Below, piece by piece: positions 34,901 through 45,416 of a stretch of 64,000 bases of DNA. Positions within the stretch are counted from its first letter, which is position 1; every line of letters begins with the position of its first letter. The position numbers and the translations under genes are program-made. Source of the DNA: Eudorina sp. 2006-703-Eu-15. Lineage: Eukaryota; Chlorophyta; Chlorophyceae; Chlamydomonadales; Volvocaceae. The DNA lies in NCBI GenBank assembly GCA_003117195.1, contig BDSI01000059.1:186001-250000 (forward strand). The letters are read 5' to 3'. The notes under the pieces were generated by a model. That model did no database searches. It was not told the DNA's origin and saw nothing but the letters and a program-made list of their open reading frames with translations.

Positions 34901-37900
34901 GTGCGCTCCTCCTTCAGCCCTGCCCCGACCCGAAGTGCTCCCAACGGACCCCGCTCCACCCGTCCACCCCAGCCCAGCCCACCTGCGTGTCCATGCGCGT
35001 CTGGTAGTTGGTGGCGTACATGCCCATGGCCTGCTTGCCCATGGCGCTCTGCGGAGGCAGGGCAAGGAGGACCAAGGGGGTCGGCGGGGGCGGATATGCA
35101 ATGGGGGGACCACGCGGGGGTGAATTCCGCACACGCCTCGCCGCTCCATCTGGGGCGGGTAAGGGCTCGGCCGGTCGCTTCCCGACCTGGGATATGTTGC
35201 ACCTTTGCGACATCGGGGTTGGCAACACTCTGCGGTTTGCATAATGTCACATAGGTTCGCATTCACCCGCTCTGCTCCGCTTCCCCACCCACCCACCCGC
35301 AAGCAGCTCCTTGGGCACCTTGTATGCCCAGCGAGGTTCAAAACCCGCCCGGCCCGACCCAGTTACGAGCATACCTACATACCTACGTGGCACCTGTTGA
35401 CCGGTATGCTCAGCGAGGTGGAAACCCCTCCCGGCCCCCCGCCCCAACCCAGTGGGTGGCCCTGGGTGGCCTGTTGGGGTTAAATTGAAAAAAGAAAAAT
35501 AAACCCGAAGAACGAACTTGGGGGGCGGCCCCTGCCCTACATCCGCACATCCCCCCCTCCCCAGGTACCTGGTACGTGTTCCTGGGCGACTGGTTGTGGT
35601 CGGGGAAGGGGATGATGGACGCGCACACCCCCAGGATCATGGCGGGGTGGATCTCGCAGTGCGTGTAGGTGGTGCCCGTGGACGCCCCCGCCTCGCGGGC
35701 GTTGCGCAGGTCCGCGATGGTCATGGCGATCATGGTCGTCTCCTCCTCCTCGGCGTCGATGTACCTGGAGGGGATGCGGAGGGAGGGAGGGAGGCAGGCA
35801 GGGGATTGATACACCAAACCAAATCAAGGAACAAACCAAACCAAGGAACAAACCAAACCAAGGAACAAACCCGGGCCCACACGAAGTTGGAGAGAGGGCG
35901 AGGGAAGGGCGGGATGCGGGGTGAGGGCGGGGCGGAGTGAGGCAAGACGTGGGAATGTAGGAGGTAGGGCGGGGGGAGGGGTTGGATGCGGAGCCCACAT
36001 CCCAGGTGCCCCACGTGATGCCCCCTACCCTGCGCTGCAACATCGGCCCCCCTCAACGCCACTCCCAACGCCGCCCACATAACGCCGCTGCAACATAAGA
36101 CCCACCCAATCTCCTGCCCCCATCACCATCGGCAGGCCCCCAACCTCCGAGCGCCCCCCACACACGCCCGGCGGGTGGGCTTTTCATCAAACACACGCCC
36201 GACGAGCGGCGACTCACTCGACGAGACCGTCCTGGACCAGCTGCGGCCACGCGTACTCCTCCTCGTCGGGCGCGGGGTTGATGAGGCGGCGGATGTGGTT
36301 CTTGGTGACCAGCAGCCGGTTGCCCTCCACGATGTAGAGCGGCCGGGAGGTGCGGCCGTAGTCGGTGAAGATGCGCAGCTCGTTGAGCGGGCCGTCGTAG
36401 ATGATGGCCACCTGCGCCGTCAGACGCCAGGCGGAGTAGATCCGGGCAAGGGGACCTCAAACAACCAACCATCAGTCCATAGCCCCATCTGACGTGTCTT
36501 TCTCTTCTCTACTACATGCGGAGGTTTCCAGGACCGCCACAGACACCTCGCGACGACCTCGGTTTGGGGGTACGCCAGACCTTCCAGAACTTCCAGACCT
36601 TCGAGACCTTCGAGACCTTCCAGAACTACTTCCGAGAGCCGCGAGGCGCCCCGACGGGAGCGTCGTGGAGCACACGCAGCCAGCCGTCGCTAGGAGGGAT
36701 TGGGGAGGTTGTCCTATCGAGACCCTCACGGGAAGCTGGGATGATCATGGGTGTGCATGGGATGATCATGGGTGTGCATGGGATGATCATGGGTGTGCAT
36801 GGGATGATCATGGGTGTGCATGGGATGATCATGGGTGTGCATGGGTGTGCATGGGATGATCATGGGTGTGCATGGGATGATCATGGGTGTGCATGGGATG
36901 ATCATGGGTGTGCATGGGATGATCATGGGTGTGCATGGGATGATCATGGGTGGGCATGGGATGATCATGGATGTGCATGGTCGAGCATGGGACCCGGGCA
37001 GGGAGGTGCGGGGCGCGACCCGCCCTCCAGCGGTCTCACGGCTCTCACCTCGGTGCTGAAGGCCACCTGGCGGCGCATGGCCCGCAGGTTCTTGATGAGC
37101 GCGGTGGGGTCGCGCTGGATGCCCAACCAAACACCGTTGATGAAGACCTGGCGGGGTGCCGCGGCGGCGCGGTTTGTGGGGACGGGCGCGGTTAAGCTGC
37201 GATAGCAGGGATTGGACGCGCATGAAAAACCGCAGGCCGGGGGCAGGTCTCGCAGTTGGACGGGGGCGGACAAGCCAGGAACGCGCGCAACCCCGTCGCC
37301 TCGTACTGCGCCGCAGACCATTTCCACTCCCATCCCAGTCGGTTCCGTTCCGACCCCCACCGCCCCACCCCAATTCTCAATCACGACAGCGAAATCGCGA
37401 CCCCGCCCCACCCCATCCTGGGTGTGTCTGGGCTGTTTCTTTTTAACCCCATCCCTCCCCACATCCCCAGCCCACAACCTTGGTGCTGGCGGCGATGTCC
37501 GCGGGCGTCACCTCATCCAGCGCCTCCGTGTTGAACTCCTCCAGGTGGGCCACCACGGGCAACGAGGGCGTGCCCACTGCGGAGGCCGGGAGGGGAGGCA
37601 GGATCGGGGAAGGGCGGCGGACGGCGGTGGCTGCGTGGCACGAGGCGTTGACCGAGGAGAGGGCAGCGGTGCAGCAGCACGCGATGAGCCGGCGGATGAC
37701 CCCATCCGCTCACAGGCGGGATACCCTACATCACTCCGGTAAACCCCTCCCTCCTCCGGTTCGTCATGGGCTCGACTGTCCATCCTTGCCGATTCATCGA
37801 TTTCATCCTTGGCCATCCGTTGCTTTCATCCTTGGCGTCCGAAACGAAGTCTCCGGCGGAAGCCCGGGAGCCCGGAAGCTTGTCGCTTGTGGCTGGTTGT

Positions 37901-40900
37901 TGGGGGACACACCTCTCCGACTCAAGTTCGCCCATACCCCTGCTCTCCCCCCACCGGGCCCCCGCCCCGATATTTCTCTGGGGTTGGGCTTTGCTTTCCT
38001 TCTCACCCCCCCCCCGCGCCCCCGCCCCTCGCCCCGCCCCCTCCGGGACGCCCGCCACCCCGCCCCCCTCGCACCAGTGATGTAGCACATGAGCGCCATG
38101 TTCTTGACCAGCCCCACCGCCTGCCCCTCCGGCGTCTCCGCGGGGCAGAACATGCCCCACAGGCTGTTGTGCAGCTGCCGCGGCTTGGCCAGCTTGCCCT
38201 CGCGGCCGATGGGCGAGTTGACTCGCCGCAGGTGGCTCAGCGTGGAGGCGTACGTCAGGCGGGCCAGCACCTGACTCACTCCTGCGGGGGGAAGGGACCG
38301 GGGGGCGGGGGACGGGTGTGTGAGGGGTGTCAAGTGAGGCGAGGGGTTGCGGGGCCGGGGGCGGGGTCAAGTGAGGCGAGGGGTTGCGTTGGGGTAGTAA
38401 CTGGGAGTCTACCGAGTTGCTGGCAGAGGTACTTCAGCAACCATGTGGACTGATGGTGATGGGGAGAGGACGTCGGGAGGGCGGTGCATTGCAAAGGCGA
38501 CGACGGGCCGCACGTCGGTGAGGGCCACCACCATCGTTGGGCGGCGGCACTTGCCTGCCCGGATGCCCTGCTTGCCCTGCTCCCCCCAGTTGCCGGTGGC
38601 CAGCGAGTACTTGAGGCCGCGCGTGATAATCTTCTCGTTGATGGCGGACAGCACGTTGATCTCCTTGCCCGAATCCACCTGCAGCCGGGTGCGCGGATGG
38701 GGTGTATGGGAAATAGGGGGTATGGGAAATTGGAGACATTTTCAAACTGCGCTGCTGCCAGGAAATCGGAGGAATTAAATTCACACTGCGTTGCGCGGAT
38801 GGGGTGAGGCGGAAAACAATCTCGAGCAGGCGGGTGGGTGGGCTCGGTTGGCGGGCTGGACGGGTGGGTGGGTGGGCGGGTCAGGGTACAACAGGCGCAA
38901 CCGGTGCGGAGTGCGGGCAGCGATGATGACGGCAACAGGCTCAGGAGCGGATAACTCGGACCTCCGGCAATGCTTGATGTCTTGCGCTTTGAACATTTGA
39001 GACGAGTAACGAGGCCGCCACCGTGCGGCTTCTCTTCCAGCGCATTGTGCCGAGTAAGGTCTAGTGGCAGAACCCCCTCCGCAACTACCAGGACACACGC
39101 CAACCACGCGACACAAAGTCACTGGGGCCCCAGTTCCGCAGTGGAAGGTTGGCTCATCCAAAAGGTCTTCTTTCTGACCTGACATAGGTTGGGAGAATGC
39201 GGCTCTGTACTCGCCCCAGCTGGCCTGGACAGCGGCCGCCCGCTTCTGTCCCCCGCTCCTTCCACACGGAGGCCCTCCCCCCGCCTCACCATCCTCTGCG
39301 CCTGCATCCGCAGCTCCTTGCATAGCTTGCGGAACAGCAGTCGGAAGAGCCCCGCCATGAGCGGCCCGCCCAGGTCCAGGCGCTTGTTGGCGTAGTGGTC
39401 GCGATCGTCCTCGGACCGCCGGCCCAGCGCCACCAGCATCAGCCTGAAGGGGTTGGAGGGGAGGGGTACAGGAAATTGGGTTGGAGGGGAGGGGTACAGG
39501 AAATTGGGTTGGAGGGGAGGGGTACAGGAAATTGGTAGACATGGAATGAGGGGGATGGGAAGGAGGCGGCGGTGACGCAGGTGGTGACTGTGCCGCTGCG
39601 CTGGTCGAGTTAGGCACAGCGGCGGCGGCGGCGATGGTCGCGACGGCAAGCGGGTAACCACGGCGCGTGGCCGCGGCGTTGGCGGCTGCGGCGGTGTTGG
39701 CGGTCACCGATGGGCCTACGGCTCCTCAATGGCTTATCCTGTTCATCTTCTCCATCCTCACGGCTCGCTGGGCCATCCTCACGGCCTCGCTGGGCCTTAC
39801 GATTTGCATTCCCAGCTAGGGAGCCCACCGACCGAGTTCGTTCTGGGCTTGTTTTCCCCTCGTTGCAGCACACACACCCGGGTTCAGATTGTTTATACAC
39901 CCGAGTTTGTTTCTGGGTTTGTTCTCCTCCCTATTTTCCCTCTCGGGAGAACCCCCCTTTATGTGTCAATAAAGACAGCGACACCGCGGCGCCCCCCACC
40001 CCTCCGCCGTGCCCTCCCGCCCACCTGTGCACCATGTACCCCACGAAGTAGCCCTTCCGCGTCTCCATGAACTCCTCCGTGCCCAGGTGCGGTAGCAGCT
40101 CCTTGATCAGCAGGTTCCGAGCATATTGGATGCGGTCGGCCTGGGGGCAGCGAGCGTAAGAGCGGGCCGGGCCGGCGCGCAGTGTCCGTCAGACACGGCA
40201 CCGCCGCCGCCGGCGCCCTCGCTGCACCGCCGCGACACCCATTCCCCGCAGCTATAGCCAACGGCCGACCTCCGCGCACCTGTTCTACGGCCCCTGATGA
40301 TTGACCTTGACCGCCGTTCCTCCTCTCTCGCTCTTGCCCAGCAGGCAGGTGGCCGAGAACGAGTTACTCTCGAAGGTTGCGCAGGGTTAGGCGCCCACGC
40401 CCCTCCGACCGGTATGGGTATGGCACTTTTCTTCTTTACCCCTCCAACCGCTCCCGTCGTCCTATGAAACGCTCTTCCTCCCCGCCTGCGGCCCCTCCGC
40501 ATTGCCCCCTTCCAGATTTGGATTCCTGACTACATCCGTTACCATCTTGCAAGCGCCACTTTGTTTCGTTCCCTCACTCGCTCAATATCCATGAACCCTC
40601 CTCCCCTCCCCTTTCCTCCCTCTGCCCTCCCCTTTCCTCCCTCTGCCCTCCCCTCCCCTCTGCCCTCCCCTCATCTCTGCCCTCCTCTCCCCGCCGTGTT
40701 CCGCGCACCTTGCTGGCGCCCGTGACCGTGCCGCGCTTGCCCAGGTAGTTGAGCGCCTCCTCCTGCGTCTGCACCTCCTGCGCCTCCTCCACGCTCGCCC
40801 GCAGCGCCTCCAGCATGGCGGGGTCCAGGTCCAGATCGTACACGATGTGCTCCAGGATGTCGCGGTCGGACTGGAGGGCGGTTGGGCGGTCGGGCAGGTG

Positions 40901-43900
40901 CGCGCAACAAGTGCCCATCAGCGTAGCCGTGTGTATCGACATATCGCTGCTCGCTCCGAAGACTACATACGCGGGCATCGCTTACTTCCTTGGTTAGCGA
41001 TTTTGGGCGACCCTTTGCATTTAGCCCCTGCGACCAAAAGGCCCATACCGCACACTGAGTACACACACACACACACACACCTGCCCTGCCTACGAACACA
41101 CGGTATTAGTATTTGTAACTGGTTTGGGTCGGGGGCGGGTTTTCTTGCTAAGCACCCACACCTTCCGCATGCGGACATCTGCAGGGCGCTGCCGGGGGGT
41201 GGGGGTCCGTTCGCGCAAAGTGCACACATGACCTGCCCAAGTGCCCGCCGCCCCGCCGCCCTCCCCAACGGCCGCACCACAAAGCCCAGCGCCCGGAACA
41301 GGATGAAGATGGGGAACTCGGCCCGGATGTACGGAATCTGCGCGCGGATGACGCCCGCCGCGCCCGCCTTCTTGCCCTTGGCGAGCATCATGATGGACAT
41401 GGAGGAGGCGGAGCGGGTGGAGCCCTCGACGACCGACCTGCGGGGGGGGGAGGACGGACGGACGGACGGGGTGCGGGGCGGCACTGGGGTTGGCGGCACT
41501 GGGGTTGATGAGGAACATGAAGTTGGCGCCGGGGTGTGGCGCGGCTGCTACGGCTGGGTGGCTGGCTGGCTGGATGGGACTGTACTTCACCGGGGGCAGC
41601 CCAGGGCCCCTGTAATCTCCTCAACGGGACCTTCCACGGCAACCTGGACGGTCCCGCATCAGCTACCCAATTGACCCGGACGGATCCATCCTTACTGATT
41701 GATTTACTGACTGACCGATTGAATGAAAGCTTTTGATTGGCCAATGGGTTGTCAAACTGCCGGGCAGGCAGTCGCACGCACCTGATCTCCGCGCAAAAGG
41801 TGTACTTGCTGGGCTGGCTCTTCTTGAACACGTACACGTGGTTGTTGGCCATACGCTCCTGGGCGATGAGCACCTTCTCACTGCCGTTGATGACGAAGTA
41901 GCCGCCCTGAGGGGAATGAAAAGGGGGTTAGCTTTGCCGTGAGAGGACGTGCGGATGATGATAGGGGAAAGGGGACGCAGTGCGCGAACGTGAAGGGAGG
42001 AAAGAGGCGGTAAGGAGAAGCAGCGGCAGCAACATCAGCAACAGCAGCAGCAGCCAACACAAACTGGCCCGCCACCGGCGGTGGCAGGATGCCGTACCTG
42101 GTCGTACGGGCACTCGCCCAGGTTCGTCGCCTCCTGCTCCGTCGACGCCTCGTGCAGATTGCAGCGCTCCGATTTAAGCATGATGGGCACCTGCACACAC
42201 ACAGAGCCCGCCCCCGACACGCGTCACAACACACAGACACACCGCCGACCCGGGTGGTTTGGGCGGGCTTCTCGCTAAACATACCGCCGATCCGGGTGGT
42301 TTGGGCGGGCTTCTCGCTAAACACACCGCCGACTAATTTCTCCTCCACAAGGCACAGACACATGCGCGTGACCGGATGACCGGATGGCGTTGCGTCGTCG
42401 CTCCAGGGGCGAGACCGCCGAGGTAAACCGCACGCTCCTTTCAGACCATCGGAAGTCCTAATGTGCGCGCAACGGCGGGGTACAGGCGGCTCCTGACCCT
42501 GCACCGCCTACTGCCGGTGGTGCAGAGGCAGGACAGCCAGGCAGGCGCACTGCCTCCAGGGCCCCAGCGGGACCTGTAGGCGCCCCTCCGTTACTCCCTG
42601 CCGGTCTGAATGCAACGCCTCGTGGAATGCCATTGGGGTCATGGGTCGGCCTCAGCGCCGCCGTTGCGGGTGCCCCCGTCGCCAGACCTCCTGCCGAGGT
42701 GCCCAGACTGACGGCTCTTGTTCAGAGCCGTCGCTAGGAGGGCGCCTACTAGGCGGCGAGGCGGAGACGCGCGGCCCACGCAGCAGCTGTGCGCATACGG
42801 TAGCAGCCCAGTCGACAGCTGGTGCAGTTGCCACCCTCGCCATCCCAAGCCCGCCATCGCTGGTGCCGCCGCCGCCGCCACCACCACCACCACCAGGTAT
42901 CTCCAATTGGCCTGAGTTGACTAAATAGAAGGACCTATTGCCTGATTGACGCACCCGCAACCCTGGCCGGTCTCGTACTCCCGACCACGCTCGGACATAG
43001 GACGCGAAGGGCCATTCGCCAGAACACTCCGCCCGTGACGACGACCACACAACGCCCCCTTTCCCGGCATAAAGTACATGCAACATCCTGCACTCCGTTC
43101 TCTAATTCCCACATCCGTCCTCGAATGTTCATGCAGTCGCCTTTCTTCTCCCCCAATCCCAGCGTCGTGAACCCCTCCACCCCGCTTGGTGTGTTCCGTT
43201 CTGATCTTTGCCATGCAGTATGTGAAGTTTGCATCATGTACCTATTGCCCTCCTGCCCTCCGCCCTGGTGACTCGAGGGCCGCGAACGGACCCCGCAGGG
43301 AATCCGCCGCAGCGGACGTCGCTGCTGATGCGCGCGCACGTACCTTGCCGAGATGCACGTGTGAGAACGTCTCCTGCTTCTCCTCCACGGTGTCGTCTGC
43401 CAGCCGCGTGTACTCCGTTTTGGTGACGTCCACGTACAGCGGTGCGCAGTACCTGGGCAGTTTATCGAGGGGGAAGGGGGGTGACCGCGGGCGTTCGTCC
43501 GGGGTGTGAGGGTTGGTTGAGGGTTCCCTCGAGGACGTCATCACTTGGCGAGGGCGTCGACGAACGCGTGCGTGTGTTGATGTTTGGGGGAAACGGCGAC
43601 GTGGAAGACAGTACTAGCTGCACTGTGCCGGGGGGAAGGCAACCGATGTTTGATACACACTGTTCCCCGACCGGACGTTCCAGCAAGGGTGTACACGTCA
43701 CTCATCAGGTCCACTGCCGCATTGCTGCGCCGGCGCGTATAGCGCACGCGTGCACGGGTGAGCCGACAACTCCCCCTCCCCGTTCCCTTCGTGTGTGCAG
43801 CCAACGGTGGTGTGGGGTTGTGTGCAGCTGTGTCTTACGTGAGGTTGCGGAGGCGGGCCTCCTTGGGGAAGAGCACGACCGACTCGCCATCCTGCTCCGT

Positions 43901-44197
43901 GATCTGCGGTCGGCTGAGGTACACCTGTCCAAACTTGATGATGTACTCCTTCTCTTCAGCAGCCTCCACGCCTGGCAGGTGCTGAGATTCGGGCTTTATG
44001 ACAATTTCGGGAGTCTCGTCAATAATTTCCTGTATAGTCACGTTGACAAATTCGTTGAAGGAGTCCAGCTGCTGCCTCACGAGACCTTTATCGTCAAAGA
44101 ACGCCGAAATGACGTTCCATGAGTCCTCCTGAACAATCTCGTCGTCGCCCTCATCCTCCTGCGCCACCTCCATATGGTCTTCATCGGCTCCATACAT
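28926..44197 (-). CDS. RPB2: DNA-directed RNA polymerase II second-largest subunit RPB2
   Basis: Complete gene, 25 exons, 1184 aa. Exons: 44197-43839, 43452-43344, 42190-42098, 41906-41782, 41437-41278, 40870-40709, 40140-40025, 39443-39290, 38678-38555, 38281-38075, 37576-37479, 37147-37049, 36411-36218, 35764-35569, 35048-34983, 34802-34721, 34078-33957, 33569-33446, 33210-33071, 32179-32108, 31802-31629, 31514-31467, 30908-30670, 29904-29715, 29027-28926. Phases agree throughout and length is normal for RPB2. Pol II-type signatures include [69 protein letters not shown], the active-centre GYNQEDS (794-800, with E798/D799), [15 protein letters not shown] (from 936) and [17 protein letters not shown] near the end. 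It forms the catalytic core with RPB1 in the nucleus. Oddities: the intron after exon 9 starts with GC (38554), and the C-terminal clamp zinc site keeps only C1122 (S1125, S1140 and Y1143 replace cysteines). Many introns carry minisatellites and dispersed repeats. Confidence 0.98.
29936..29974 (+). repeat. dispersed repeat family A
   Basis: GTGTGTTTAGATAAGAGACC then CGGCCGACCCGCTTGAAACC, 32 nt from RPB2 exon 24, with the TGTGTTTAG end towards the exon. Confidence 0.75.
29998..30146. repeat. G-rich tandem repeat in RPB2 intron 23
   Basis: Units of GGTACGGGGTGCGG alternating with GATACCGTGCGGAT, arranged as about two and a half copies of a compound repeat of about 55 bp. Confidence 0.85.
31130..31166 (+). 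repeat. dispersed repeat family B, degenerate copy
   Basis: GGGGACACTGGTAGACATAT then TCAAACTGCGG, in RPB2 intron 22, about 220 nt from the nearest exon. It is an exception to the exon-proximal rule. Confidence 0.55.
31351..31371. repeat. (CA)n microsatellite in RPB2 intron 22
   Basis: Run of CA dinucleotides followed by CCTCC. Confidence 0.9.
32200..32250 (+). repeat. dispersed repeat family B, strong copy
   Basis: GGGGTACAGGACAATGGTGG, then ACATTTTGAAACTGCGCTGC, then TGCCAGAGCAC. It starts 21 nt from RPB2 exon 20 (32179), antisense to the gene. In gene sense its CCTGTACCCC end runs into the pyrimidine-rich tract before the acceptor. Confidence 0.85.
32681..33060. repeat. 20-bp minisatellite, 19 nearly identical copies, RPB2 intron 19
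   Basis: GGCCCCTGTCCCCGCTGTCC repeated 19 times. Only the first copy (C for G at the first base) and the copy at 32901-32920 (two C to T changes) differ. It ends 10 bp from exon 19, next to its donor in gene sense. The long Pro/Leu/Ser and Gly/Gln ORFs here are repeat translations. Confidence 0.97.
33633..33670 (-). repeat. dispersed repeat family A
   Basis: TTGGTTCGGGTCGGGCGGGT then CTCTCATCTAAAGACACA, 64 nt from RPB2 exon 18. A related GCGGCTCAGTT...ACACACAC string follows at 33672-33700. Confidence 0.75.
34119..34168 (+). repeat. dispersed repeat family B
   Basis: GGGGATACAGGAAATTGGTA then GCCGTAGTCATAGTGCGCTG and CTGCC, 42 nt from RPB2 exon 17. A second partial copy (GGGGTATAGGAAATTGG) follows near 34213 in the same intron. 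Confidence 0.75.
35822..35870. repeat. short tandem repeat, RPB2 intron 13
   Basis: About three copies of AACCAAACCAAGGAACAA. Confidence 0.85.
36739..36985. repeat. 21-bp minisatellite with TGATCA core, RPB2 intron 12
   Basis: About eleven copies of GGGATGATCATGGGTGTGCA plus T, with one 9-bp insertion near 36840. Each unit contains the palindrome TGATCA and an ATG-rich strand, which produces long Met/His ORFs. Confidence 0.95.
37408..37446 (-). repeat. dispersed repeat family C copy 1
   Basis: CATCCTGGGTGTGTCTGGGC then TGTTTCTTTTTAACCCC. It is the reverse complement of the strings at 50630-50663 and 57178-57211. It lies in RPB2 intron 11, in gene-sense orientation opposite to the plus-strand copies. 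Confidence 0.75.
38282..38554 (-). other. GC-AG intron in RPB2 (intron 9)
   Basis: The exon ends CGGGCAG and the intron begins GCAAGT, the usual context of GC donors. The acceptor is CCCCCCGCAG. Splicing joins [13 protein letters not shown] to [13 protein letters not shown], matching the RPB2 family sequence exactly, and no GT donor nearby restores it. Confidence 0.92.
38329..38388. repeat. tandem duplication in RPB2 intron 9
   Basis: GTCAAGTGAGGCGAGGGGTT occurs twice, separated by GCGGGGCCGGGGGCGGG. Confidence 0.85.
38698..38762 (+). repeat. dispersed repeat family B, strong copy
   Basis: GGGGTGTATGGGAAATAG, then GGGGTATGGGAAATTGGAGA, then CATTTTCAAACTGCGCTGCT, GCCAGG. It starts 20 nt from RPB2 exon 9, antisense, with a duplicated first part. 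Confidence 0.85.
39451..39541 (+). repeat. 28-bp tandem triplication of the exon-facing end of family B
   Basis: Three copies of GGTTGGAGGGGAGGGGTACA then GGAAATTG (starts at 39451, 39479, 39507). The last continues into GGTAGACATGG. The array starts 8 nt from RPB2 exon 8. Confidence 0.9.
41119..41160 (-). repeat. dispersed repeat family A
   Basis: CTGGTTTGGGTCGGGGGCGG then GTTTTCTTGCTAAGCACCCA, preceded by a (CA)n tract at about 41057-41080, in RPB2 intron 5. Confidence 0.7.
42241..42324 (-). repeat. family A element in 42-bp tandem duplication, RPB2 intron 2
   Basis: Two copies of ACCGCCGACCCGGGTGGTTT, GGGCGGGCTTCTCGCTAAAC, AY. They differ at two positions. Confidence 0.9.
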
Positions 44198-44612
44198 CCT
44201 GCCTCACAAGCCTGTCCACTGGCTGATCGGCGGGCCGGGCCTGCGGGGCTGCACACGGGTGCCCGCCGACCCCGCAGCTGCTCTTCCTTCCTTCGCCGAT
44301 ACAACAGAAGTGCTTGTAAAAGTTGAGGTGCCGCTACCTGGCAAAGAGCATACGCGTGGCACTGTTTCTCTGTTCGGTGCTTATTTAGATTGACGAGGAC
44401 TTCAAAAACCGAAAAGAGTAGCTTAACGTCAGTCAACAGCCAAATATATGTACAGGAGCTTATGAACTGAATGTACTGAATCCGGGCATTCTATTTTTTG
44501 GTCGCCGGTTCGTTCGTTGGCCGTTGTCGCGCGCGGTGTATGCACAACGCAAACAACAGAAGGATGATCCACGTTGACGAAATCCTACCGCTCAACATGT
44601 TCAAATGTAAGA
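44198..44612. promoter_or_regulatory. compact bidirectional promoter region, RPB2 / MIP-like peptidase
   Basis: Only 415 bp separates the two start codons, and both 5' UTRs must fit in it. It is the shortest head-to-head gap in the window. I recognise no specific element. A/T-rich stretches lie at 44430-44500, including AAATATATG and CTATTTTTTGG. Confidence 0.6.
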
Positions 44613-45385
44613 ATGCGTCTAGCCATCAATATCTATGCCGTCTCCCCGACCGCCCACCGACACCACCTGTTGGTCGACCGGCGACTGATTCGGGGCCGCC
44701 GTGCTCAGCCTTGTTCGCGTCCGTATCACAGCTTAAAACCCAACAGCGCTGCGCGGTCGGCAACGCCGGCCTGTGACTCCAGTCACCATCCGCAGACAAG
44801 GCAGGATGTGTTGGAATGCCTCAAACACTCTGCGGCGCACATCGAAAGCCTTGTCAGGGCAATGTCCGACCCAGGCGCCCTACAGGGAGACCCAGCCAGT
44901 GCGCAGCACGCGCAGCATGGCGCGACGTGGCCGGACCTTGTGGTCGCCGTCGACGCCTTCCTGGGCGCGGCGGCCGACGTCCGCTCCTGCGCGAAGCTCG
45001 TCCAGCAGTACAGCACCTCACGTGAGAGCCTGGAGGCAGTCGTACACCTCCTGGCGCAGGTCGCTGCCCTTGAGGACGTCCTCCTCACCAGCCGCCCCGC
45101 CTTCCTGGCCCTGTCGCCGCGCTCCTCCCCCTCCCAGCCCAACATCCCCAACACACGGCACAGCACCCGCGCCCTAGATCCCCAGACCCAGCCGCGGTCG
45201 CGGTCAACCACTCCACAACCCACACACCGATCCAGTACCAAACCCCCAAGCGCTGCAGCGGCTGAAGCAGCTTCTCCAGCCGCTGTCGATCTGGGTCGCG
45301 CCGGCAGGTGCACATCCGTTGCGGGCCGCGCCAGCTCTGAGGACAGCATCAGTTGCAGCAGTAGCAGCAGCATCAGTAGCTGCAG

Positions 45386-45416
<31 letters not shown>

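Noticed and set aside
36516..37373. ORFs with Met/His/Pro/Ile repeats
   Set aside because: They are produced by the 21-bp minisatellite in RPB2 intron 12.
44574..44612. Upstream extension of the MIP-like gene from 44574
   Set aside because: The codon there is TTG; the first in-frame ATG is 44613.
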